A stretch of DNA of 64,000 nt from Charina bottae (lineage: Eukaryota; Chordata; Lepidosauria; Squamata; Charinaidae), in contig JALMGJ010000005.1 in NCBI GenBank assembly GCA_023362775.1, forward strand, positions 36,699,463 to 36,763,462, in the 5' to 3' direction. Below the pieces are notes generated by a model, which was given only the letters and a program-made list of their open reading frames with translations, searched no databases and had not been told where the DNA came from. This document shows, one piece after another, positions 12,801 through 26,669 of the stretch; the first letter of the stretch is position 1; the number at the start of each line of letters is the position of its first letter. Position numbers and translations under genes: made by a program.

Positions 12801-15800
12801 AATCAAGGAGGTTCTAGTAGGGATGTGCAATGCTTTGGATTAAAGGGGGGGAAATCCCTTGGAGCATGCATTGGTGTGCACGTAGTACCTTTCAGCAAAG
12901 TGTTCTTTCCCAGGATTGCACAGCAACTGTATGAGCCAGGAAAAAATGCATCTACTTTAAGGCATTGCCAAAAGGTGCTACCGTATGTGAGTGCTATGAA
13001 TCTGAAGCATACAATAGCCCAGAGCTTTCCAAACTGTGTGTCGCGACACAAAAGTGTGTCGCCACACACAGTCTGGTGTGTTGCCACACAACCCGGAAGC
13101 GCTGATCATCATCAGCGCTTCCGGGTTTTCCCGCGGCGACACACCAACGGCGGCACGCAAAACCCGAAAGCGGCAGCAGCGCTTTCGGGTTTTTGCGCGC
13201 TGCAGCAACAGCGGCACTTTCGGGTTTTCCCGCGGCAACACACCAACAGCGGTTGGTGTGTCGCCACGGGAAAACTTTGGAAAGCCCTGGTCTAGGAAGT
13301 AGCCATATCTTCTCTAATAGAGCAGGGACTTGACAAAGAACTATGGAAGTCTGAGAAGAGGAGAGGACAGAAGGTACCTTGATTACCAACGCTTACTCAG
13401 AGTCAAGGCAGAATGGAGAAAGTGATGTAACTTATAGTACACCACTCATTTCACCCTTGTTCAATTATGGTGATGTCATTGGCTGTGCAAGAAACTGTTA
13501 TTAAATTCTGGCTCATTTCCTTAATAGAAGCATGAATCTGGGCTGCTGTTGTTGGTCTAAGCTAAGGGAAGAAAAGTAATTGCTGTCAGCAATGTAAGTG
13601 GAAGAAGAAACATCATTCAGAGGACAGATTAAGAGCAGATTCTCTATCAAAAAGATTGGCAGTCCGGAAGAAGAGAAGGAGAGTTGTTAAGGAATATTTG
13701 CAGGTCTAAAGCTGATGGAACTCACTAAGGCAACCCTTCTATATGTCCATACAAGTAGCAGCTTTTCCTGTTTATACATTCATAGACAAATTTTACATGG
13801 AACTACGTATGATAACCTTCCCCAGCTTTGTGCTCTGCAGATGCATTAGACTTCACCTCCAGCCAGTATAGCTGAAATTGAATCCCACACTCCCATTTGG
13901 GAAGACCAGTGTGAAGTTTAAGTGCTGAGAATATACAGAAAAGAATGTTCCCACTGACTTATCACCATGAATTTAATCTTTCAGAGACTCTAGCCTAAAC
14001 ATCACAAAATTCATTACCCCCGAAGAAATGGGATCTTGAGCTATCCCTATAGTTTATATATAGAAACTTCTTTAGACATCTCAAAGCAGGCTCTTACTTT
14101 TAATCATTTTCCTGTAGTTTTTCAGTCTATTTTGATCCTTTGGGACCAATTTCTTAATCCAGGGCAGCTGAACTGTGAGACTGCTGGGACATTTCAATTC
14201 CTGGAGTTCTGAGAGCTCAGTAAGGAAGATTAAGAAGCAGAGAACAGTGGCTTCCATTAAGACACATTATGGAAGAACTCTTCTCAAATATTGCTGATAG
14301 AATATGTCTATGAAGGTTCTCAGTCATCCAGGTGGAATTGTCTGTAGCTTGAATCATGTTGACTGGATTTCTATTTTTCTCAGTGGAAACGTTTTGCTCC
14401 TTATCCAAGGAGCTTCTTCAGTCTGAGCAAAGTTAGTAAGGGAATCCTTAAATATGTTTCTAGGTGGCTGTGTGACCTTGCACCTGGGGCTAGGTCATGG
14501 TTATTTTGAGATGTTATTTCTAAGTCCCTTTATCATCTAAAGGAGGATCGTTAAGATTACCATGCTGCTGTTGAGCTTGCGAAATGGTCTTAATCTTCCT
14601 AGGCACAGAAGACAAAGCAGGAAGGAAAATAGGGGAAAGATTGTGCCTGAAGCCCCCACCTCTATTCAAGGAAGGATTTTCCAAGTTGGCATAAATGGAT
14701 TCCTTGACCCCTCTCTCAAACCACCTATCTTCTCTGTCTAAAATGTGAACATTTTCTGTTTGAATTGCTGATAGAAATTAAAAGAGATACTATCATATCC
14801 TGTTATATTACTTCTGTAACATATAATACCAAGCTATGACTTCACTAAAGGGGTGTGGTGGCTCAGCGGGTAAGACGCCAGGCTTGTCGATCGGAAGATC
14901 GCAAGTTCGGAGGTTCAAATCCCTAGCCCTGCGTGACGGAGTGAGCTCCCACACTCGCCCCAGCTCTTGCCAACCTAGCAATTTGAAAGCATGCAAATGC
15001 AAGTAGATTAATAGGTACCACTTCGGTGGGTAGGTAACAGCGTTCCACACGTTTCATGCGGCCACATGAACGTGGAAGCGTCTTCGGACAATGCTGGCTC
15101 TTCGGCTAACAAACGGAGATGAGCACCGGCCCCTAGAGTCGGACACGACTGCACAAATGTGCAGGGGGAACCTTTACCTTTTATGACTTCACTTGCTCAA
15201 CAACTTAAAGTGGCATGGTTTACTCATAGTACAATGGGTGGATTCATATATCGTGCTAAGCCAAAAGCAAACAAACCACATGATGGCTTGTGAATTAGCC
15301 TATACAAGAAGTTCCATTTATTGTCACACTACAAGACCAGGCTGTAATCCTTGCAAATAGAAAGTGCGCATGACAGCAGGTATTAAGAATTTGAAAGGAG
15401 TAGAAGGTAAGCTGAATCATTAATTTATGAGCCCTAGCATGTGGAAGAGATGTGGTATTTAAACACACTGTCATTTTGGCTACCAAAAAGCAAAGTTGCC
15501 TCCATTCTGCCTCTTTCACCAATCAATAACATCTGCTCTGAGATTTGGTTTTCAGTAGCAATAGCATTAGAGGTAAGGAAATAGATTCCAGAATAATATA
15601 CTGTGCAATTTTTCTAGAAATGTGCCATCTTCAAACCAGATTTTTTATTCTTTTATTGTTTTATTTGCTATAAGTAAAAAAGAACTTTAAGAAGAAAAAG
15701 ATTTATTTATTTATCACATTTATATGATCACCATCTCACACACGGTGACTCTGGGTGGCGTACAACAATTGAATAAAACAGCAAATAAATAAAAACAATC

Positions 15801-18800
15801 ATTACAAAAGATAAAAAGTAATTATTAAGATAGGGGGCGTGGTGGCTCAGCAGGTAAGATGCCAGGCTTGTTGATCGGAAGATCACAAGTTCAGAGGTTC
15901 GAATCCCTAGCCCTGCGTGACGGAGTGAACTCCCGCACTCGCCCCAGCTCTTGCCAACCTAGCAATTCGAAAGCATGCAAATGCATGTAGATGAATAGGT
16001 ACCACTTCGGTGGGTAGGTAACAGCGTTCCGCATGCGTCATGCGGCCACATGACCGTGGAAGCGTCTTCGGACAACGCTGGCTCTTCGGCTAACAAACGG
16101 AGATGAGCACCGGCCCCTAGAGTCGGACACGACTGCACAAATGTGCGGGGGGAACCTTTACATTTTTTAATTATTAGGATAAAAATATTATCAAAATTTT
16201 TTAAATGTACAAACCCCATGGAGAGAGCAAGAATATCAATCACAGTGGTGCCATCTAAGAATGTCTCTGGTTCCCAAAGAACCCCAGGCCTGATGACTTA
16301 ACCAAGTCTATATATCTGAGAAAAAAGGAAAATATCTTCTCTTCTTCCTCTTTCTCTTTTTTATAAAGCATTGTATCATTATAAAGCCACTCATGTTTTA
16401 AACAATTGATTAAACCTTGATCAGACAGAATTATATTAGTCCTTTCATTGCATCAATAAAGGGCCAGTTCAAGGTAGAAAACACATTTCTTTAGTCTAGG
16501 ATTCTACATTTGGGATAATTCTTTTCCCCCCAGAAGTATATTATTATGTTTGCAACACCCCAAGTCTAATATATCCAAGGTTCCTCATAAATCCACAAAT
16601 TCCATATTAATAAAAATACAAATATTGAGCTAAAATGAGACAACAAAAGAGTAGGTCTAAATAATATGTCTTAAGATGCTTCAAATCTGTTACATCTTCA
16701 GTGTAAAAAATGGAAAGCCAGCCTTTTTTAATATCCACTGTGGTGTCCTTTCCTGAAAATAAGATGAACTTAGCTTAAAATTTTACTTATTTATTTATTT
16801 AATTTTTATCTCGCCTTTATTATTTTTATAAATAACTCAAGGCAGCGAACATACCTAATACTCCTTCCTCCTCCTATTTTCCCCACAACAACAACCCTGT
16901 GAGGTGGGTTGGGCTGAGAGAGAGTGACTGGCCCAAAGTCACCCAGCTGGCTTTCATGCCTAAGGCGGGACTAGAACTCTCAGGCTCCTGGTTTCTAGCC
17001 CAGCACCTTAACCACTAGACCAAACTAGACCAGTGTCAGAACCCTGGCATGCCCCCAGGGTCCCGCCATTCCCCAAGCGCAACCAGTATCACAAAGGGAT
17101 AAGAAAATGACAAAGGAAACAAGACACAGAAATGGAAGGATAACCACCAACCACGCCTCCTAGATAAGGGGCGATAAAGAACTCAAGGACATTGACCCAA
17201 CCTTGACACGAAGCGGACCAAAGGGAAGCCTTCAGCAGGGAGGGGGCGGGCACTCTGGCGGGAGGGTTTAAAAAGCCAAGCCGAGAGCCTGGGAACCATC
17301 CGTGCCTTTTCGCTTGCTTACTCATGTACAGCAATAAACCGTTTACTCACCAATATCTGAGCTGAAGTCTTTATTTGGGAGAAACGTTTGCGATCGCCTG
17401 AGAAGCAGCTTACAACCAGTCATCTAGAGAAGGCCTGTTGAAAGTCCTCCCTCCATTGCAAAGTACATGTGGCATGGACAAGATGTCAGCCCTTCTCTGT
17501 GGTGGCCCACACACTCTGGAATACTCTCTTCTGATAGGTACATGCAGCCCCTACTTTGCCGATGTTCCAGAAATTAGTTAAACCTGTCTTATTTCAGCAA
17601 GCCTTTGGCCCCAACTGATTAATTGATTGAGGATGTCTATCTTGGCTTTTGTTAGGGATTTTATTTCTATGTTGTATTTCCCTTGTTTGTTTTCCTTTTT
17701 ACTGCATGCTGCCCAGAGTCCTTTGGGACTGGGGCAGATTATAAATTCTGAAATGCAAATAAATAAGTAGCTGTTCTAGGTCTTTTGATCATTTTCTTCT
17801 TACATATTAAGTTAAATTAATCAGGATGCCAGGATGCTAGCTCCAAGGCATTCTTGGCTTCAGGGCATCAGTAGCCAAGGACAGCTGAATCATTAGGTAG
17901 AGTACTTTCTCAGGCAACAAATTTGTGAAAGGGCAGCAAATTGAGGTGCTTGTGGGGCGCGGTGGCTCAGCGGGTTAAACCACTGAGCCGTTAGACTGCC
18001 AACCATAAGGTTGGCAGTTCGAAACCGCGGGACGAGGTGAGCTCTCGTCACTTGCCCTAGCTCTCTGCCAACCCAGCGATTCGAAAGCTATTTAGCAAGT
18101 AGATTAATGGGTACCACTCACGTGGGGCAATTTGCGGGCGTCCAGCGGAGGGTCGTCCTCGATTCCAAAAAAGACCTCGGAAGAGCGGCGATGTCGGCGG
18201 AGGACGACGGAGGACGACGGATCCGGAGACACCAGCTTCCTGGACGTCAGCAGCCGGCGCGGAGCGAGGCATTCTGGGACTTGCAGTCCAATGCCTGCAG
18301 CGGAAGAGCCGGTTCCCTTCCTCTCTCCCTGTCGCGCGGGAATAAATAGTAATAACGATGTTGTATAATTGTATAATTGGATTGGAGATATATAATACTG
18401 TAAGCCGCCTAGAGTCCTCCAGTAGGGAGGGGATAGGCGGGGTATAAATAAGATAAATAAATTAAAAAAAAAATTAAATTAATTATTTATTTAAAACATT
18501 TGTATAGCCGGCCATCATAAAGTCAAACTCTGGGCAGCTTACAACCCAATTTTTCCACCTCATCCACTAGATTAACTTGGCTAGCTTAAATAGTACACCC
18601 CATGACTTGGGGTTGGTGAGAAGTCCCGTTTCCAGTTTTGCCTCAGTCTGCATAATACCTTGGATTTAGGCCAGAATCTTTTTCCTCCATTTTCTCCTGT
18701 AGGGAGTAGAAGACATGAAAAGCATGATCTGACATAGTGCATCCTGAGGATCACTCACTCAACATAGGTCCTCTCTCCTCATGTTATGTAATTAATACCT

Positions 18801-21800
18801 TGTAGTCCCCTCTGCTTGTCTGCCTTTCAACCATTCTAAATAGCAGAGATGGTGCTTCTTCACAGTGTTTTATGTCAGAGAGAGGAAGGGAAAGCAGTGC
18901 TTTCAATCCCTATTTTATCCTCACAGCAACTCTATAAGTAGGCTGAAATATATTAGTCCAAGATCATCCAGTCAGCATTCAGTGGCTAGATGGGGGTGGG
19001 CACTTCCCTCTCCTTACTTTTATTCTAATGCTACTGTATATCGAGCTGATAATCCCCATGGAAATCATTATGTGGTTTGCATAGAAGACTTTCTCTCCCC
19101 CCCCCCCTATTTGGAAATACTTTCTGTAGAGAAAATTGTGGTGATTCCAACCACTAGATTTTAGTGGTTGTAAGGCTGGCATATCTCATAAAGAAGGCGG
19201 GTATTTTTTTACCCTGCACACAATAACATGGTCAAACATTTGAATTTGCAACGTGGAATATCTATTACTTACAAGATACTAGTTCTAGGATTTAACACAG
19301 TAGATCTCACATTTATTAGTACAATTTAAGCAATTTAAAGGAAAGCAATAAACAGTAGATCTTCATATTATAGAAATATATATAGCTTTTACTATTTTGA
19401 TTCGAGTGTTGCTATTATTCTGTACAATCATTCCTTAACTTGACCAGTTATGAGCATCTTTGGAAATAGGCTGCTCTTAATCTTATTGGCCTGTATTTCA
19501 CTTTCTAGATTCTACCAAGAAATTGAGAGATGTTTTGGAAGAGTTCCATGGGGATGGTATTCTGTCAAAATATAATCCAGAACAAGTAAGAAAATTTGCA
19601 TTAACTATACTCTTAAATGTCTATTGACAAAATCAACTGTGTGGATTTGTTTGTACATAATTCCCAGAGGATCTTAATAACAGTTTTTAGGATAAAATTG
19701 TTTTCATTGTATACTATGTAAGCTTTTTAATTATTCAGACCCCAAACCAACCAAACCAAATGTTTCTCTAAATATGCCTTTTATCTGCCACATCCGTTTT
19801 TAACAGTTGTGAGTAGCTAATTGTTTTAAAAACGGATGAGTAGCTAAGGTGATTTTCATTAGCACCATAATACAAGAGAAGAGTTTTTCTTGTGAGATTA
19901 ATAGTAACTTCTGGGAAGGCAATTTTTCTTGAACTGCTGAAGCGGGAAGGGAGAGATAAAATCTCCCCTCTCTGCACCAGGAGCCTGAGTGCAAATGTCC
20001 ACCTGCGCCTGCCCTTAAGTTCTTTTTAATTACAAGCTATTTGCTAAGGGAAGATACGTCTATGAAGGTTCTCAGTCATCCAGGTGGAATTGTCTGTAGC
20101 TTGAATCATGTCAACTGGATTTCTATTTTCTCAGTGGAAACGTTTCACTCCTTATCCAAGGAGCTTCTTCAGTCTGAGCAAAGTTGGTAAGGGAATCCTA
20201 AATATGTTTCTAGGTAGCTGTGTGACCTTACACCTGGGGCTAGGTCATGGTTATATTGAGATGTTATTTTAAGTCCTTTTATTATCTAAAGGAGGATAGT
20301 TAAGATCACCATGCTGCTGTTGAGCTTGTGAAATGGTCTTAATCTTCCTAGGCACAGAAGACAGACCCGGGAGAAAGATGGGAGAATCCCATCATTCTCC
20401 CGGCTCTGTCTTCTGTGCCTAGGAAGATTAAGACCATTTCACAAGCTCAACAGCAGCATGGTGATCTTAACTATCCTCCTTTAGATAATAAAAGGACTTA
20501 AAATAACATCTCAATATAACCATGACCTAGCCCCAGGTGTAAGGTCACACAGCTACCTAGAAACATATTTAGGATTCCCTTACCAACTTTGCTCAGACTG
20601 AAGAAGCTCCTTGGATAAGGAGTGAAACGTTTCCACTGAGAAAATAGAAATCCAGTTGACATGATTCAAGCTACAGATAAGGGAAGATACATTTAGCATC
20701 ATGTCTAGGGTGGCAGTGAGAGAGGGAAAGGCAATTCACTCATTGTGAAAATTCTCTCACAATACTAATGAAAATAAAAAGCCAGGATCAGACTGGCATC
20801 CACCCTGTTGATTTTCCAGAAAGCCATAAAAATGTGCTTATTCTAGAGGACCTTGGGAGAAGGATTTGTAATAAGTGGCAAGCCCCTCCTTTTCTTGTCA
20901 TATGTATATACTGTGGTGCTGTTTGTCTGCTATTGGGGTTATTCTAATCATAATATAATAGGGATATTGTGTTGATTTGTTTTGTTTTAATCTTCTTATG
21001 AAGAGGAGAAATGTAAGCTGCTCAGAGGCCCTGTGGAGTACAGCAGCATAAAAGTCCTAGGACTAAATAAATCATAGCTTTCCAAACTGTGTGTTGCGAC
21101 ACTTTAGTGTGTCACAACACACAGTTTAGTGTGTCGCGACGCAACCCTGAAGTGGACATGCACGGCAGTGGCGCAGGGTCGCGTGTGGCGGCGGCGTGCA
21201 TGGCAGTGGCGGCAGTGACGACAGCAGGGACGCGCCATCAGCGCTTCCGCGTTTTAGCGGAAAACAGGAGGCCGCTGCCGCTGCCACCACCACCATGCTG
21301 CCACCGCGCGCCCCTGCGCCGCCGCCGTTGGTGTGTCACCAACAGCAGCAGTTTGGAAAGCACTGAAATAAATAATGATTTCTGAATATCTGCAGTGCAT
21401 CTCTGCTTAGATAGAAATTAGCTCCATTGGATTTAGTGGGAAACTTGTTGTTGTTTATTCGTTCAGTCGTTTCCGACTCTTCGTGACTTCATGGACCAGC
21501 CCACGCCAGAGCTTTCTGTCGGCCGTCACCATCCCCAGCTCCCCAATGGTTGAGTTTGTCACCTCCAGAATACCATGCATCCATCTTGCAAGATTTTAAA
21601 CAGTTCAGCTGGGATACCGTCGTCTCCTGCTGCCTTGTTATTAGCAATGCTTCTTAAGGCCCATTCAACCTCACTCTTCAGGATGTCTGGCTCTAACTCA
21701 CTGACCACACCGTCAAAGCTATCTCCAATATTATTATCCTTCCTATACAGATCTTCTGTATATTCTTGCCACCTTTTCTTGATCTCTTCTGCTTCTGTTA

Positions 21801-24800
21801 GGTCCTTACCATCTTTGTTTTTGATCATACCCATTTTTGCCTGGAATTTACCTCCGATGTTTCTAATTTTCTGGAAGAGGTCTCTTGTCCTTCCTATTCT
21901 ATTGTCTTCTTCCACTTCTGCACATTGCTTGTTTAAAAATAATTCCTTATCTCTTCTGGTTAACCTCTGGAATTTTGCATTGAATTGGGCATATCTCCCC
22001 CTATCACTGTTGCCTTTTGCTTTCCTTCTTTCTTGGGCTACTTCCAGTGTTTCAGCAGACAGCCATCTTGCCTTCTTGGTTTTCTTTTTCTTTGGGACGT
22101 TTTTTGTTGCCGCCTCCTGAACAATGTTGCGAACTTCTGTCCATAGTTCTTCTGGGACCCTATCTACTAAATCTAGTCCCTTAAATCTATTCTTCACCTC
22201 CACTGCATATTCCTTAGGAATATTAGTGAGCTCATATCTAACTGATCTGTGGGTCTTCCCTATTCTCTTTAGTCTGATTCTAAATTTTGCAATAAGAAGT
22301 TCGTGATCTGAACTACAGTCAGCTCCAGGTCTTGTTTTTACCGACTGTATAGATGTCCGCCACCTTTGGCTGCAAAGGATGTAGTCAATCTGATTTCGGT
22401 GTCGACCATCTGGTGAAGTCCATGTATAAAGTCGTCTTTTAGGTTGTTGGAAGAGAGTGTTTGTTATGCACAGTGAGTTGTCTTGGCAAAATTCTATCAG
22501 CCTATGTCCTGCTTCATTTTGTTCTCCCAGACCATGCTTGCCTGTAATTCCAGGTGTCGTCTGACTACCCACCTTAGCATTCCAGTCTCCTGTAATGAAA
22601 ATAACATCTCTTTTTGGTGTATTATCCAGTAGGTGCTGCAGATCCTCATAGAACTGATCTACTTCTGCTTCTTCAGCATCTGTGGTTGGGGCGTATATTT
22701 GGATCACTGTGATGTTAAATGGCTTACCCTGAATTCGAATTGAGATCATTCTATCGTTATTTGGATTGTATCCAAGCACTGCTTTAGCCACTTTATTATT
22801 AATTATGAAGGCTACTCCATTTCTTCTGTGGTCCTCTTGTCCACAGTAGTAGATCTGGTGGTCATCTGATGTGAAGTGGCCCATCCCAGTCCATTTCAGT
22901 TCACTGACACCTAAAATGTCTATATTTAATCTTGACATCTCACCAATAACCACATCCAATTTGCCCTGGCTCATAGATCTTACATTCCAGGTTCCTATGG
23001 TGTGTTGATCTTTAGAACATCGGATTCGTCGTTCACCACCAGCACCGTCGGCCGCTAGCCGTCCTTTCGGCTTTGAGCTAGCTGCGTCATCACATCTGGG
23101 GCTAGTTGAACGTATCCTCTGTTCCTCCCCAGTAGCATTTTGACCATCTTCTGACCTGGGAGTCCCATCTTCCGATGGTATACCGACATATCTTTGGTTG
23201 TACTGATCCATTTAGTTTTCATGGCAAGAATACTGGGGTGGGTTGCCATTACCTTCCCCAGGGATCGTATTTAGTCTGACCTCTCTTCCACGACCTTCCC
23301 GTCTTGGGTGTCCCTTCACGGTTTAGCTCATGGTTTCATTGAGGTGCTCAAGCTCCAGCACCACGACAAGGTAACGATCTCCTTTGCTGGAGAGTGGGAA
23401 ACTAGTGTTCTGCTATTGGGTGATGCAACAGAGCTTTAACTGCTCTACTTGGAAATTGGAAGCCAGGTAGCTGCCTTATTGTACGCTGATTTTTAGAGGT
23501 TTAATTTTTTAAAAATTGTTAAAAAGGTAAAGGTAAAGGTACCCCCCGCACATTTGTGCAGTCGTGTCCAACTCTAGGGGCCGGTGCTCATCTCCGTTTG
23601 TTAGCCAAAGAGCCAGCGTTGTCCGAAGACGCTTCCACGGTCATGTGGCCGCATGACACGCGCGGAACGCTGTTACCTACCCACCGAAGTGGTACCTATT
23701 AATCTACTTGCATTTGCATGCTTTCGAATTGCTAGGTTGGCAAGAGCTGGAGCTAGTGCAGGAGTGGAGTAGCCTATGCATTACAGGAATTTTTTTTCTT
23801 TTTTGTTTGATTTTGCATTTCTCCCCACCCAAAAGAGGAACTTATTTTCTACCTCTAAAAGTCCTCCCTCATTATATTTGACATATTAAAGTATTATCAT
23901 TTACTTTCTCAAAATAGCACTTTGGACTTAACTTGAGGTGGTGGGAGTAGAAGTTGAGAAAAGCACGAGGACGTTTCTGTCGTGTTGTTATCCTTACTGA
24001 GAGTTTAAAAAAGGGGCACTAAACATGACAAATTGGAATATACGTTCACTGCTGTAGGAAAAGGGAATTAGCAAGAATAGTAAGCTGTTCCCCGGTAAGA
24101 AAAGGAAGAAAGATGCGGAAATATTCATGAACACAAATGAGCCCAGAACTGGAGTCTATTAAATTAAATGGGAAATTAGCACAAATAATTTATGAGGAAA
24201 TGTTTGACACCCAGAGTAATTACAAAGACAAGTCAACAAAAAAGCAGCACAAATTGCAACCACATTCCTATTTAGAAAAATACTTGTTAGGCACTTGGAA
24301 GCCAGCAGGACAATTATTGTTTGTGGGTGGCTGGAAGTGGGCCGTGGTGCTTTCCACCAAGAGCACATGCTGTGGTTTGTATCCTGCAATAGAGTTATTA
24401 CTTACTGCGGGGTATTGCACTAAGCAACTGAGGTACAGTAGGTATACTTCATTACTACCCACTTGGAAAAATTACTGCATTTGCCATTGGGTATAATGAC
24501 TAATTGCCTTTAAAATCCTTTGAAGACTGGATTTGCTTTCCGGGAGAGGATGTGGAGGAAGCTGACCAAAAAGCCGACCATATGGGGAGGGGGGAGGTAT
24601 TTCCATGGAGTCCTTTTGTAACATATACTTTTCATTTGTTTAATCACCCTCTCATCACTATCCCCTTAGTAATAACTTATAGGGCAAGGGAGGCATAATC
24701 CATTGCTCAGAATTATACTGCTTCAGCCCACTTTCCTTTTTCATTTAAGAAAAGCCAAAATAGAATAGTTTTGTTGAGGGGATAGCCATCATTGTTGGTA

Positions 24801-26583
24801 GGCAAGTAAGAACATTGTTTCAGGTGGCAGGTTACCTATAACAATCATCACATTGTGGCTGCCTCTGAAGCAGAAGTGATTGCAAGCTTTCTGAGTGCAA
24901 AATGAGGATGTACCCAATATTATCTTTCTTCTCTAATATTACACATACAGTCCTGGACCAAATTGCAAAAACCTTTTAACTTTTCTTGGGCATTCATCTC
25001 TTCCCATTTCAGATGGAATCTATTGTCATATTTTCAAGTGCCTCTAATTTTTAATTGCACAATTCTGGTGTTAATTTTTTGTTTGATTTTGGTGATTTTT
25101 AGGTGTCTCCACTGTTTATTGGTATATATTGGTACTTTTATGTGCTTTTTCTTGCTGAATTTTCAAAAAGCTTACCTCACTCAATATAGATCTGTTACCC
25201 TTGATTTTGAGCCAGCTTGAGGAAAGTAATTTGCAGAACAAAATGATTTAAATAAATAAAAACCCCAAAGTTAAAAAGGCAAACTAAAATATTCACCAGG
25301 ATGCCAAGTCATACAACAAGAAATACTGAAGAGTCAAAACAATAAATAGCAACAAAAATCATACGGAATTACCAGGCAAAATAAGAATAGTCTTAACTAC
25401 CTGTTCCAACCTGATTTTAGATCATGACAGGGAAAGTACAGCTCCCAGCAAATTATGTTGGCTACAACTGCTCAGTGAGTTTCATTTCAGCAATATATGA
25501 ACTCTGTAACTGTTCTAGATTAAACTGAAGTCAGGGAAGTGAAGAAGGAGCAGTTATAATCCTCATTTTTCTTCCTGAGGCCTTAATCAGTTATGCAGGT
25601 CCATTAAAAGTCCATACCAGAAAAATCACACATCAACTGGGAACAGCTGCAAAGGGAATCAAATATTTAAGTCTGTCAACTCAAAAGTATTAAGACAGTT
25701 CTGTAATTTGTGTTGAATAGTTTTTCTATAAGTGCTAAGGTTCCTACTCCCCATCAATGGAATATTTATTTTAAGAATATAATGTGGTAATAGAAACTAA
25801 CAGTAAACTATTCAAATTTGCATCAGTCAATATTGTCTGTTCTAAAGAAATCACTAGATCCAAGAATAAATTGCTGGAATCAGTATATCTGACAGAAAAA
25901 TTGCTTCATTTTGATAAAAGTAGATTTTCAATGTAATTTAGTGAAATATTGCTTAAATTCTTTCTCTTTGTACTTAATTACTTAAAGCAAAGGTATTCTA
26001 CCACATGTTGAATCTGGAGATAGTTCTACCAATAACACAGCTCCCAATATATGCATAACAATATGTTAGTGTGGTATGCTGGGCAATGTAAGAAAAACAT
26101 TCATTTAGATTGCAATCCTGGGAATAAGCCCCACTGAAAGTCCCACAGGACTTCCTTCTGAATAAGTACATAAAAGAATTCACCGTTTGGTGCAGATCCA
26201 GCCCTATTTTAGGCAGAGTGAGAAAGTTGCCGGGTGGCAAATGATGAGGGTCAGGGAACAATGGCAAGGTGTTCAAAGGATTTAATGAAATACATACAAC
26301 CTGCCCTCCACCACATAAGTTAGCCTGCTGCTCTCGGTTCCGGTAAAAATTCTGTCCTCTCACCTCACGGTGTTGGCAGATCCAGGTGTTAGTCTGGAAT
26401 TAAGAGAGGCACCGGGTTGTTTTTTGCCTCATCAGAAAATCAGTCTGAAGCAGCACACTCACTTACCAACCCTAATTAAACTCAGAAGGCTGTTATGAGA
26501 ATAAACAGAGATAATCTTCTATATTCTGTTGAGCTTCTTGGCAGAAGTCCCAGATACAAATATGGAGTGTGTGTGCGTGCGCG

Positions 26584-26669
<86 letters not shown>

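Noticed and set aside
14847..14930. Possible tRNA gene
   Set aside because: The A and B boxes belong to a Sauria SINE head; the same head recurs at 15831 with a SINE body and TSD, and no full cloverleaf closes.
21575..22306. + strand open frames of 181 and 60 codons
   Set aside because: They are the antisense of the BovB endonuclease frame; the same shadow appears on the minus strand opposite the second copy.
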